A DNA stretch of 17,465 nt, taken from positions 1-17,465 of the forward strand of contig CAZGGG010000060.1 of the NCBI GenBank assembly GCA_964525165.1, read 5' to 3'. The notes below the pieces were generated by a model, which was not told the origin of the DNA, searched no databases, and saw only the letters and a list, made by a program, of their open reading frames with translations. Made by a program: the position numbers and the translations under genes. Source of the DNA: JAWLFI01 sp964525165 (GTDB taxonomy: Bacteria; Bacteroidota; Bacteroidia; Chitinophagales; Saprospiraceae). Each line of letters starts with the position of its first letter. The first letter of the stretch is position 1. Below, one piece after another: positions 1-7,234 of this stretch.

Positions 1-15
1 GCCATAATATTTCTT

Positions 16-249
16 TTAGGCCGGTTCTTGCAATAGATCAAGGAATTCCATAGTGGTGGATTCCATTTTAAAAACCACCTTCTCTACACTTGCCACGAGG
101 ATATTATATCCCACAAATGCCAAAATACCGATGAACAGACCAAATGCTGTAGTGATCAAAGCCTGGTAAATTCCCCCTGCTAAGACATCCGGTGTCACAT
201 TTTGCTCGTTGGCCATGGTGTAAAATGCGAAGTACACATCACCGCTGAT
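16..249 (-). CDS. MotA/TolQ/ExbB proton channel, C-terminal part
   Basis: This is the C-terminal end of an inner-membrane proton-channel subunit of the MotA/TolQ/ExbB family, which uses the proton gradient to energise TonB- or Tol-type envelope machines. The native part reads from about AFYTMANEQN to the end FLDLLQEPA. It holds the last transmembrane segment (ITTAFGLFIGILAFVGYN) and the cytoplasmic tail VVFKMESTTMEF typical of the family. Its N-terminal half lies at 384-771 on the same strand. The two parts are separated by a gap and a GC-rich segment that does not fit the family, so the GTVxGM-containing helix is missing. The frame stays open into the GC-rich DNA, so the right-hand limit given here is approximate. 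A minus-strand ATG at 3-5, ten bases past this stop, may start the next gene (ExbD would be expected), but only five bases of it are in the window. Confidence 0.8.
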   Translation of the reverse strand: MSGDVYFAFYTMANEQNVTPDVLAGGIYQALITTAFGLFIGILAFVGYNILVASVEKVVFKMESTTMEFLDLLQEPA

Positions 250-383
250 ATCCGGGCGCGCCCCGCCCCCCATCGGCTCGGACACAATGAGCTGCTCGGC
301 CTTTTTCCCGGGCTCATCATCCGTGCTTACCGGGCGGAAGGCCGTCTCGCGAGTGCCGACAGCGGTCTAGGCGNNNNNNNNNN
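250..383. other. GC-rich foreign segment plus 10-N assembly gap
   Basis: Positions ~250-373 are far richer in G and C than the flanks, and 374-383 are N. The segment interrupts the proton-channel gene where a hydrophobic helix should be. No frame here resembles that helix. The plus-strand frame ARPAPHRLGHNELLGLFPGL and following is open with GC-rich third positions, as in a proteobacterial coding sequence, but I cannot name the gene. Most likely it is a chimeric contig tip, as at the right end of the window. The left boundary is uncertain by about 20 bases. Confidence 0.7.
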
Positions 384-771
384 ATACTTCCAGGTTTCCT
401 ACGTTCTCAATAGAAGCATTGATATCTCGCAGCGGTTTTCCAATCCTTTGCAATCCTTTTTCTACCATTCGTGCAGAAGGTGAATCTGTATTCGCACATA
501 ATGCCTTTGCAGCAGCAATATTCCCATTCTGAACATTTGCGCGAATATTATTCATAAAGCCTTGATCAATTTTAGCGGCTTTCTTAATCGTAAAATAACG
601 TTCTACGAAGATGTAAAGAGCCACGACGGACAGGAGCAATAGTGCGCTCACGATCACAATACTCAGAGGTCCTCCCTCAACAATAAGGCTCAAAAAGCTT
701 TGCGTAGCAGTCCCCCCTTCTGCAGCGACAGTATCTGCGGGGTTTGATTGAAATAGAAAGATTCCTTTCAT
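384..771 (-). CDS. MotA/TolQ/ExbB proton channel, N-terminal part
   Basis: This is the N-terminal 129 residues of the proton-channel subunit whose C-terminal end lies at 16-249. After a short periplasmic N-terminus there is one strong transmembrane segment, about residues 35-57 (PLSIVIVSALLLLSVVALY). It is followed by the cytoplasmic region with KAAKIDQGFMNNIRANVQNG and ARMVEKGLQRIGKPLRDINA, the usual pattern of Bacteroidota ExbB/TolQ-like proteins. The sequence stops at IENVGNLEV, where the family normally continues with L-x-x-LATIAGAAP and the second helix. The start ATG at 769-771 is well placed and has no Shine-Dalgarno, as is normal for the phylum. The whole protein should be about 230-270 residues, so some 30-40 residues are lost at the gap. 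Confidence 0.85.
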
Positions 772-851
772 TTGGGAATTGGTTTAGTTTGTTGATTACT
801 TGCTTATAACGGAATCATGTAAAAAACTCGTATGTCCGTTGACCATAGGTT

Positions 852-859
852 CAAATATA
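852..859 (-). promoter_or_regulatory. Possible Bacteroidota -7 box for the proton-channel gene
   Basis: On the minus strand, 859 to 852 reads TATATTTG, an exact match to the Bacteroidota -7 consensus TAnnTTTG. It would place transcription start about 70-80 bases before the ATG at 771. No TTTG -33 box is found at the right spacing, so this is a weak call. Confidence 0.3.
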
Positions 860-886
860 TTAAGGTTTTTCATAATCTGTACGGTA

Positions 887-918
887 TTTGATTATTATTT
901 TGATAGAGGTAATTTTTG
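887..918 (+). promoter_or_regulatory. Possible promoter for the fadN operon
   Basis: TTTG at 887-890 is followed after 19 bases by TAATTTTTG at 910-918. This resembles the Bacteroidota pair TTTG / TAnnTTTG but has one extra T in the second box. The untranslated leader would be about 100 bases. The 256-base divergent region 772-1027 must hold promoters for both neighbours; nothing stronger is visible on this strand. Confidence 0.25.
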
Positions 919-1027
919 GAGAGAATTGATTTTTGAAAAAAACCTACTTTTTTTCATCATTTGTTCCGAATGAATTGTCTATAATAGTAGACGACCATAT
1001 TGGATAGCTTAGAATGAATAGAATCAT

Positions 1028-3415
1028 ATGAGACATATAAGAAAAGTAGCCGTATTAGGATCCGGAGTGATGGGAAGCGGTATTGCCTGCCATCTTGCCA
1101 ATGCAGGACTCGAAGTCTTGATGTTGGACATACTACCTCGTGACAAATCAGAAGAGGAACTAAAGGATCCCTCCGTAAGAAATAGAATTGCAGCCTCAGC
1201 TTTAAAAGCAGCTGTCAAATCTAAGCCCGACCCACTCTACAGAAAGGAGTTTGTCGAACGCATCACGATCGGCAATCTTGAGGATGATTTGGAGAAAATA
1301 AAGGACTACGATTGGGTGATAGAGGTGATTATTGAAAACCTGGAGATCAAAAGGTCCCTTTTCGAGCGTGTCGATGCATTGCGGAAAAAAGGCACACTCA
1401 TCACTTCCAACACCTCCGGTATACCGATCCACCAAATGAGTGAGGGATTTAGTGAAGATTTTCAAGAGCACTTTTGTGGAACTCACTTCTTTAATCCGCC
1501 AAGATATTTGAGATTATTTGAGGTGATCCCTGGACCTAATACCCGTCCGGAGGTCCTGGATTTTCTGATGGAATTTGGTGACAATATCCTGGGTAAAGAA
1601 TCAGTGCTCTGCAAGGATACACCTGCATTTATTGCCAATAGAATTGGGGTCTATGCTATGTCCTATATTTTTCAGAAAGCGGATGAACTTGGGTTGAGAC
1701 CCAATACGGTTGATAAGCTTACGGGACCGGCCATTGGGCGTCCGAAAACGGGAACTTTTAGACTAGGTGACCTAGTGGGATTGGATGTTGCACATAAAGT
1801 ATTACAAGGTATTCAGCATAATTGCCCGGATGATGAAATGGCTCAGAAAGTTCATTTGCCGAAAGGCTATGAGCAACTTCTGGAAAATGGCTTTTTAGGA
1901 AATAAAACCGGTCAAGGCTTCTATAAGAAAACCAATGAGAAGGATGAAGCAGGTAAAAAAATTATCCTGGAGTATCATCTTGGAAGTATGTCCTATGAAC
2001 CTCAGGAAAGAGAATCCTTAGAAAGCTTGAAAGTTTCAAAGCAAATCGAGCAGCTTGACCAAAGGTTGCCTACGATTGTAGATATTGACGATTCGGGTGG
2101 ACAATTATTGAGAAGTTCTTTTGGTGCATTATTTGCCTACGTTTCGCATCGAATACCTGAAATCGCAGATAACATATACTCTATTGACAATGCGCTCAAA
2201 GCCGGATTTGGCTGGAAAAAAGGTCCCTTTGAATATTGGGAGGCCATAGGGATTGAGAAGGGTGTTGAAATGGCCGAGGAGGCAGGGTTTACCGTTGCTG
2301 ACTGGGTAAAAACCATGCTTGAAACCGGCAATGAAACTTTTTATAATCTTGAAAATGGGGCAACCTATTACTATAGTATAGAGGAGCGCAACTATGCTAT
2401 TGTTCCCGGCTCTTCAAACCTCATCAATCTTAGGTCATTAGATGAGAACCCGCCGGTCTACCAAAATGATGAAGTGTTATTACACGACATCGGAGACGGT
2501 GTTTTGTGTTTAGAGTTTCGTTCAAAGATGAACGCTATTGGCGAAGGTATCCTGAACGGCATCAACGAGTCCATTCGGATTGCAGAAGAAGAGGGTTGGA
2601 AAGGCCTGGTAATTGGTAACCATTCGGATAACTTTACGGTGGGTGCCAATCTTATGTTGATCGGTATGATGGCCTTTCAACAACAATGGGATATGCTGAA
2701 TCAAGCTGTCGCTTTATTCCAAAATACCACCATGCGCTGCAGATATTCTGCTATTCCGGTGGTCGCCGCCACTCAAGGCTATGTTTTTGGAGGAGGCTGT
2801 GAAACCATCATGCACTGTGATGCAGCCGTTTGCGCTTCAGAATCATACATAGGACTCGTAGAAGTGGGCGTCGGTTTGATTCCTGGAGGATCCGGAACAA
2901 AAGAATTTGCAGTGAGAACTTCTGATGCTTTTTTTGAAGGGGATGTACAGATTCCAACTTTAATTGAGCGATTCAAAACTATTGCCATGGCAGATGTAGC
3001 TACATCTGCACATAGGGCCTTTGATCTAGGCTACCTAAATGCAAAAGACAAGGTGGTCATGAACCAAAAAAGGAATATCGCTGAGGCTAAGAAAGAAGTC
3101 CTCAGACTATCTGAAAATTATATTCAACCCATTGAGCGATCAGATGTCAAAGTCTTGGGGCGTCAAGGTCTTGCCAGTCTCTATGTAGCTGCTAATGGCT
3201 TGAAGAGAGGAAATTACGCTACAGATCACGACATTAAGATCGCAAAGAAAATTGCATGGGTTTTATGCGGAGGAGACCTGACCGGAGAACAAAAAGTGAC
3301 CGAGCAATACTTAATTGACCTCGAAAGAGAAGCATTCTTAAGTCTCTGCGGGGAACCTAAAACATTAGAAAGAATTCAACACATGCTTGAGAAAAACAAG
3401 CCGTTGCGCAACTAA
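1028..3415 (+). CDS. fadN: 3-hydroxyacyl-CoA dehydrogenase / enoyl-CoA hydratase (FadN type)
   Basis: This two-activity cytoplasmic beta-oxidation enzyme hydrates trans-2-enoyl-CoA and oxidises the L-3-hydroxyacyl-CoA product with NAD. The dehydrogenase comes first, with a Rossmann motif GSGVMGSG at residues 11-18 and the catalytic GTHFFNPP with His153. Two 3HCDH C-terminal-type regions follow, at about 195-300 (DTPAFIANRIG) and 355-430. The crotonase fold is C-terminal, about 485-700, with the oxyanion-hole region FTVGANL near 535. GGGCE starting at 588 and LVEVGVGLIPGG supply both glutamates expected of an active hydratase. This domain order and the length of 795 residues match Bacillus FadN, whereas FadB and FadJ have the crotonase domain first. 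fadA follows after 12 bases, the partner expected for the next step. A perfect 20-base palindrome lies inside the gene at 2990-3009. Confidence 0.93.
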   Translation: MRHIRKVAVLGSGVMGSGIACHLANAGLEVLMLDILPRDKSEEELKDPSVRNRIAASALKAAVKSKPDPLYRKEFVERITIGNLEDDLEKIKDYDWVIEVIIENLEIKRSLFERVDALRKKGTLITSNTSGIPIHQMSEGFSEDFQEHFCGTHFFNPPRYLRLFEVIPGPNTRPEVLDFLMEFGDNILGKESVLCKDTPAFIANRIGVYAMSYIFQKADELGLRPNTVDKLTGPAIGRPKTGTFRLGDLVGLDVAHKVLQGIQHNCPDDEMAQKVHLPKGYEQLLENGFLGNKTGQGFYKKTNEKDEAGKKIILEYHLGSMSYEPQERESLESLKVSKQIEQLDQRLPTIVDIDDSGGQLLRSSFGALFAYVSHRIPEIADNIYSIDNALKAGFGWKKGPFEYWEAIGIEKGVEMAEEAGFTVADWVKTMLETGNETFYNLENGATYYYSIEERNYAIVPGSSNLINLRSLDENPPVYQNDEVLLHDIGDGVLCLEFRSKMNAIGEGILNGINESIRIAEEEGWKGLVIGNHSDNFTVGANLMLIGMMAFQQQWDMLNQAVALFQNTTMRCRYSAIPVVAATQGYVFGGGCETIMHCDAAVCASESYIGLVEVGVGLIPGGSGTKEFAVRTSDAFFEGDVQIPTLIERFKTIAMADVATSAHRAFDLGYLNAKDKVVMNQKRNIAEAKKEVLRLSENYIQPIERSDVKVLGRQGLASLYVAANGLKRGNYATDHDIKIAKKIAWVLCGGDLTGEQKVTEQYLIDLEREAFLSLCGEPKTLERIQHMLEKNKPLRN

Positions 3416-3427
3416 TAAAGAAAGATT

Positions 3428-4597
3428 ATGGAAGCCTATATCGTAAAAGCCTATCGCTCTGCTGTTGGAAAAGCGGGCAAAGGTGGATTCAAAAATATGA
3501 GATCGGACGATCTTGCAGTTAAAGTAATACAACATTTGGTTGAACAAGTCCCTGAACTGGATCCGCATAGAGTCGATGATCTAATTGTGGGATGTGCGAA
3601 TCCGGAAGGAGAGCAAGGACTGCAAATTGGTCGGATGATCTCAGTTCGGGCACTGGGCAAACCTGTACCCGGAGTTACTGTCAACAGATACTGTGCCTCT
3701 GGTTTAGAGACGATTGCTATGGCGGTAGCCAAAATAAAAGCAGGAATGGGATCCTGTTTTATTGCCGGTGGAGCGGAAAGCATGAGTATGATTCCCATGA
3801 CCGGATATAAAATGGCCCCCTCCTATGAGGTCGCCAAGGAAACGCCGGACTATGTGGTAGGAATGGGTATCACCGCTGAACAGGTAGCGCAGAAATACAA
3901 TATTAGCAGAGAGGATCAGGATGCTTTCGCACTACGCTCCCACCAGAGAGCGGCTCACGCCATTGATCAGGGATTTTTCACAGATGAAATTGTACCCATT
4001 GATGTCACTGATGTCCTCTTCAAAGATGGGCAGAGAGTCGAGAGTAAGCATACCGTATCTATGGACGAAGGAGTCCGTCGATCTACGAATTTAGAAGCAT
4101 TGGCCAAACTCAGACCCGTTTTTGCTCAAAACGGAAGTGTCACAGCTGGAAATTCTTCGCAAACTTCTGATGGGGCCGCTTTCGCTCTAGTCATGAGTGA
4201 AGAAATGGTGAAAGAGTTGAATTTAGAGCCTATTGCCCGATTGGTTTCTTGTGCCGTAGCCGGCGTAGAGCCCCTCTATATGGGCATCGGCCCTGTGAAA
4301 GCCATCCCAAAAGCCTTAGCGCAGGCAGGAATGAAGCTCGGCCAAATAGATCTTGTGGAACTGAATGAAGCCTTTGCTTCTCAATCCCTTGCGGTGATTC
4401 GCGAAGCCGGCTTAAATCCAGACATTGTGAATGTCAATGGGGGTGCGATTGCTCTAGGACACCCGTTGGGATGTACCGGCGCAAAACTTTCAACTCAGTT
4501 ATTCAATGAACTCAATAGAAGAGGACAAAAATATGGAATGGTCACTGCCTGTGTGGGTGGTGGACAAGGAATTGCCGGAATTTACGAAATGCTGTAA
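3428..4597 (+). CDS. fadA: Acetyl-CoA C-acyltransferase (3-ketoacyl-CoA thiolase)
   Basis: This thiolase performs the last step of beta-oxidation, cleaving 3-ketoacyl-CoA with CoA to give acetyl-CoA and a shortened acyl-CoA. At 389 residues it has the normal length. All three active-site elements are present: the nucleophilic Cys89 in NRYCASGLETIAMA, His345 in NGGAIALGHPLGCTGA, and Cys375 in the C-terminal VTACVGGGQG motif. The start ATG is 12 bases after the fadN stop, with a purine-rich AAAGAAAG just before it, so the two are almost surely cotranscribed and work together. The next gene begins 28 bases downstream. A biosynthetic acetoacetyl-CoA thiolase is the main alternative, but pairing with fadN favours the degradative role. 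Confidence 0.93.
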   Translation: MEAYIVKAYRSAVGKAGKGGFKNMRSDDLAVKVIQHLVEQVPELDPHRVDDLIVGCANPEGEQGLQIGRMISVRALGKPVPGVTVNRYCASGLETIAMAVAKIKAGMGSCFIAGGAESMSMIPMTGYKMAPSYEVAKETPDYVVGMGITAEQVAQKYNISREDQDAFALRSHQRAAHAIDQGFFTDEIVPIDVTDVLFKDGQRVESKHTVSMDEGVRRSTNLEALAKLRPVFAQNGSVTAGNSSQTSDGAAFALVMSEEMVKELNLEPIARLVSCAVAGVEPLYMGIGPVKAIPKALAQAGMKLGQIDLVELNEAFASQSLAVIREAGLNPDIVNVNGGAIALGHPLGCTGAKLSTQLFNELNRRGQKYGMVTACVGGGQGIAGIYEML

Positions 4598-4625
4598 TGA
4601 AAAGTGATCCGACATCGTTTAAGCA

Positions 4626-5579
4626 ATGATGTTGAAACGACTCACAGTTTTTTTGCTGATATGCTTCTGGATGATTCCAATGCATGGATATGCAGATGCC
4701 CTTGACACACTGATACAGGAAGAAGGTTGGAATAGTTTGTCCAGCCTTACGGCAAAAGCAGAAGCGGCCTATGATTGGGTGAGGGAGCATATCCGTTATC
4801 AAAAAGGAGGGTATTCAAGATTCCATTTGTCACACCTTGAGCCTAATCTCGCATTGACAACACTCGAACAAAGAAGTGGTGTATGCATGGGCTATGCTAG
4901 TCTTACGGTTACATTGTTTCAGAGATTGGGGATCGAGGCTTTAGTCGTGGAAGGATACTCCAAAATACGTTTCTCTATAGAAGCTCACGCCTGGATTGCC
5001 TTTAAGGTAGAAGGTCAATGGCAATTAGCCGACCCTACATGGGATGCAGGATATTTTTTAAACGGACGTTATACAAAACGAGTGGACAGGAAATATTTCA
5101 GAATGCCAGCTGAGAAGTTTATCCAAGATCATTACCCTTTAGATCCTGCCCACCAGCTATTATCCGAACCGCTTACTTATCAGGAGTTTCTTCAAAACCT
5201 CTCTCCTGATGCAAGCAGTTTAGATTTCATGGAAATATTAAATCAGCCTGCGACTTTTTCCAAGGTAGCCTCTCTGAGAAGGTCCTTAGAGTTCAAACCT
5301 GATGACCTCTATCTCCAACACAGTCTAGGAGTAGCCCTTATGGACGAATCAAAATCACTCGTTGACCCTTGCTTGGCTAATTATAATGAGACGTTTCAAT
5401 TAGAAGATGATTGTGTAAAAATCATCTACAAAGTAAAAGGTATTCTTGAGGAGGCCAGTATATATTTCAAAGATGTCCTTCGGCATTCGAACGATTTTAA
5501 ACAGATGGCCCAAATCAATCTTGGAGTAGTCAAAAAGAACCTTGAAAATTTAGAGGCCTTACAAAAAGAAACACAATGA
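4626..5579 (+). CDS. Secreted transglutaminase-like domain protein
   Basis: This is a 317-residue exported protein with a transglutaminase/cysteine-protease fold. The N-terminus has a signal peptide (basic MMLKRL, hydrophobic core, likely cut after GYA or GYADA near residue 24). The catalytic triad is visible: Cys87 in RSGVCMGYASL, His121 in EAHAWIAF and Asp136 in LADPTWDAGYF, the pattern of the Transglut_core family. The C-terminal half (about 225-315) is helical and TPR-like, with SLGVALMDESKS and AQINLGVVKKNLENLEA. Such proteins in bacteria are often peptidases or protein-interaction modules; the substrate cannot be told from sequence. Two ATGs are adjacent (4626 and 4629) and either could be used. 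The gene sits 28 bases after fadA and 22 bases before the CoA-binding gene, suggesting cotranscription. Confidence 0.8.
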   Translation: MMLKRLTVFLLICFWMIPMHGYADALDTLIQEEGWNSLSSLTAKAEAAYDWVREHIRYQKGGYSRFHLSHLEPNLALTTLEQRSGVCMGYASLTVTLFQRLGIEALVVEGYSKIRFSIEAHAWIAFKVEGQWQLADPTWDAGYFLNGRYTKRVDRKYFRMPAEKFIQDHYPLDPAHQLLSEPLTYQEFLQNLSPDASSLDFMEILNQPATFSKVASLRRSLEFKPDDLYLQHSLGVALMDESKSLVDPCLANYNETFQLEDDCVKIIYKVKGILEEASIYFKDVLRHSNDFKQMAQINLGVVKKNLENLEALQKETQ

Positions 5580-5601
5580 ACATGGCAAAGCCTTGGGTGT
5601 T

Positions 5602-6018
5602 ATGTCATCAAATAAAAAGAGTATGAAAAAAGTAGTCGTATTTGGTGCTTCCCCCACAGAATGGAGATATTCTTACAAAGCTGTTAGAATGTTAGATGAC
5701 TATGGTTACGAAGTGGTACCTATTGGAAAACGTTCGGGTTTTATTGGGACCCACGCGATTGTATCCGGACAACCGCCCATTGATAATGTAGATACGATAA
5801 CACTTTACTTAAATCCCAAACACTCTTCCGAAATTGAAGACTACATTCTCAGTTTGAATCCTAAGCGAATCATCTTTAATCCAGGCGCAGAGAATACGGA
5901 TCTGCAGGCTAAGGCAGTGAGTCGGGGCATAAAAACCATTAATGGCTGCACCTTGGTGATGCTGAGTACCGGAAATTTTGAGGAAAAAGAATTCGAAGCC
6001 AATACGAGCTTAAGCTAA
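5602..6018 (+). CDS. CoA-binding protein (CoA_binding_2 / YccU-like)
   Basis: This small cytoplasmic protein is a single Rossmann-like CoA-binding domain of the kind found at the N-terminus of acyl-CoA synthetases (ADP-forming). It starts KKVVVFGASPTEWRYSYKAV, with the nucleotide-binding turn GASP. It continues with YEVVPIGKRSG, ITLYLNPKHSSEIEDYIL and IIFNPGAENTDL, ending near NGCTLVML. Members are usually about 120-140 residues and have no proven enzymatic activity. ATG at 5602 is used here; ATG at 5623 (MKKVVVFG) is an equally good start and closer to the usual family N-terminus. A TTG at 5593 is less likely. It is the last gene of the fadN-fadA cluster, consistent with a CoA-related role. 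Its tail overlaps the tail of the convergent proline dehydrogenase gene by 9 bases. Confidence 0.85.
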   Translation: MSSNKKSMKKVVVFGASPTEWRYSYKAVRMLDDYGYEVVPIGKRSGFIGTHAIVSGQPPIDNVDTITLYLNPKHSSEIEDYILSLNPKRIIFNPGAENTDLQAKAVSRGIKTINGCTLVMLSTGNFEEKEFEANTSLS

Positions 6019-6726
6019 GCCTCTTCTTCTCAGCTCTTCTGATATTAATGCATATTCGCGCCCCATTTCTCCTGTAACTGAAGAATTTTCCTGTGCTCTT
6101 CTGATCAAATAAGGAATAACATCTTTGACGGGTCCATAAGGAACATACTTTGCCACATTGTATCCCTCTTTTGCCAAATTGAAGGTTAAATGATCAGACA
6201 TCCCAAGTAGCTGACAGAAATTGAGGTGGGTATGATCTTTTACAATCCCTTTTTGATGAATCAATTCTGCCTGAAGTTGATTGCTTTTTAAATTATGCGA
6301 GGCATTTGCGGAAGCAATCTGTTCATAATGAGAGACGCAAAAACGAATACCATTATTATACAGTTCATCCGTCTCTGCTTTGGTATTATTGATGGGACTT
6401 TCATACCCCAATTCTAAGGCACGCTCCCGTTCTTTTTCCATGTAGGCTCCCCTCACAAGCTTAGCCCCCAAAATGTACCCTTTCGATCGGGCCACTTCAA
6501 AGTCTCTTGTCAAATGATCAAGCATATCTTTTCGATACATTTGATAGGTATTGTATACGATAATCGTTTCTCGATTGTACTCTTCCATGAGTTCGTACAC
6601 TAAGGAGTCAATGGTATCCTGTATCCAGGTTTCTTCAGCATCTATAAAAATACCTACATTTCGATCACGGGCATGGCTGCAAATCTTGTGCAGTCTCTTC
6701 TTTAGTGCTTGGTGTCTGGCAGTCTC
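6010..6726 (-). CDS. Proline dehydrogenase, C-terminal fragment
   Basis: This is the larger part (238 residues) of a monofunctional FAD-dependent proline dehydrogenase, which oxidises proline to pyrroline-5-carboxylate and feeds electrons to the respiratory chain. It opens directly at the gap with ETARHQALKKRLHKICSHAR. Recognisable TIM-barrel core motifs follow: FIDAEETWIQD, VYNTYQMYRKD, GAKLVRGAYMEKER, CVSHYEQIASANASHN, NFCQLLGMSDHLTFNLA, VAKYVPYGPVKDVIPYLIRRAQEN and the terminal EELRRRGLA. The VRGAYMEKER and YLIRRAQEN motifs carry substrate-binding arginines of the family. The N-terminal part is at 6839-7231. An ATG-initiated reading from 6600 exists but is only an internal methionine. Confidence 0.9.
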   Translation of the reverse strand, partial: ETARHQALKKRLHKICSHARDRNVGIFIDAEETWIQDTIDSLVYELMEEYNRETIIVYNTYQMYRKDMLDHLTRDFEVARSKGYILGAKLVRGAYMEKERERALELGYESPINNTKAETDELYNNGIRFCVSHYEQIASANASHNLKSNQLQAELIHQKGIVKDHTHLNFCQLLGMSDHLTFNLAKEGYNVAKYVPYGPVKDVIPYLIRRAQENSSVTGEMGREYALISEELRRRGLA

Positions 6727-6838
6727 NNNNNNNNNNTAAAATTCTGAAAAAATGAAAGAAAATTCTGTGAAGAAAGGTTAATTATTAAAAGGAGTATTCT
6801 CTTGTTGCGAAAAGTTTTAATTAATTAAAAAAAGTTCA
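6727..6838. other. 10-N gap plus AT-rich non-coding segment inside the proline dehydrogenase gene
   Basis: Positions 6727-6736 are N. From 6737 to about 6838 the sequence is extremely AT-rich, has stops in every frame on both strands, and replaces coding sequence expected to read on from NIVLK. Adding both gene halves gives about 369 residues against about 390-400 for the family, so only 20-30 residues of true sequence are missing. The AT-rich piece is therefore extra, and it looks like intergenic DNA from another place or organism attached to a contig end. Confidence 0.7.
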
Positions 6839-7231
6839 TTTTAAAACTATGTTTTTCAGATTCGCATCTGAAACCGCCTTAAGATTTTCTTCCATCACCT
6901 GATCAAACTCCTCTTCTGTTTCTTTTCCTTCTGCTCCATAATCCAAAATGGTCGCGACACCATGCTGGTACAAGAGATCAATCGTAGATTGGCTATCCAT
7001 GAGATGCGTGCCTCCACAGAACTGTTTAAAAATGGTTTTTTCAATAGCTGTCTCAACAAAGGGAACTCTTAACTTGATCGCTGCCAATGTCAACTTTGAC
7101 CCCAGATTTACTAAGGTTGAATTATTCATCAGCTTAAAGAGACGAGCTGTCTCCAGAAGATCCTTATCCGATTTTGCTTCAAAAGCTACCTTCGTATTTG
7201 AGAAGTCTACTGCTTTAAGTTCAGCAGCCAT
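6839..7231 (-). CDS. Proline dehydrogenase, N-terminal fragment
   Basis: This is the N-terminal 131 residues of the proline dehydrogenase whose main part is at 6010-6726. It begins MAAELKAVDFSNTKVAFEAK and contains KLMNNSTLVNLGSKLTLAA, FKQFCGGTHLMDSQSTI, and ILDYGAEGKETEEEFDQVM, the conserved entry into the barrel in Bacteroidota proteins. The frame reaches a TGA at 6836-6838 inside the AT-rich junction sequence. That stop is probably not the gene's own, and the break is best explained by assembly rather than by a real pseudogene. The start ATG at 7229-7231 is three bases after the aroE stop, so the two are cotranscribed. Confidence 0.85.
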
Positions 7232-7234
7232 GTA

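Noticed and set aside
980..985. TATAAT before fadN
   Set aside because: It matches the Escherichia -10 box, but there is no -35 partner at the right spacing, and Bacteroidota promoters use a different consensus.
1762..1776. ACTAGGT-G-ACCTAGT palindrome in fadN
   Set aside because: A 7+1+7 palindrome is expected about once by chance in this window, and this one is deep inside coding sequence.
6010..7231. Proline dehydrogenase as a natural pseudogene
   Set aside because: The break coincides with an N gap and foreign-looking AT-rich sequence while both halves are intact, so misassembly is the simpler explanation.
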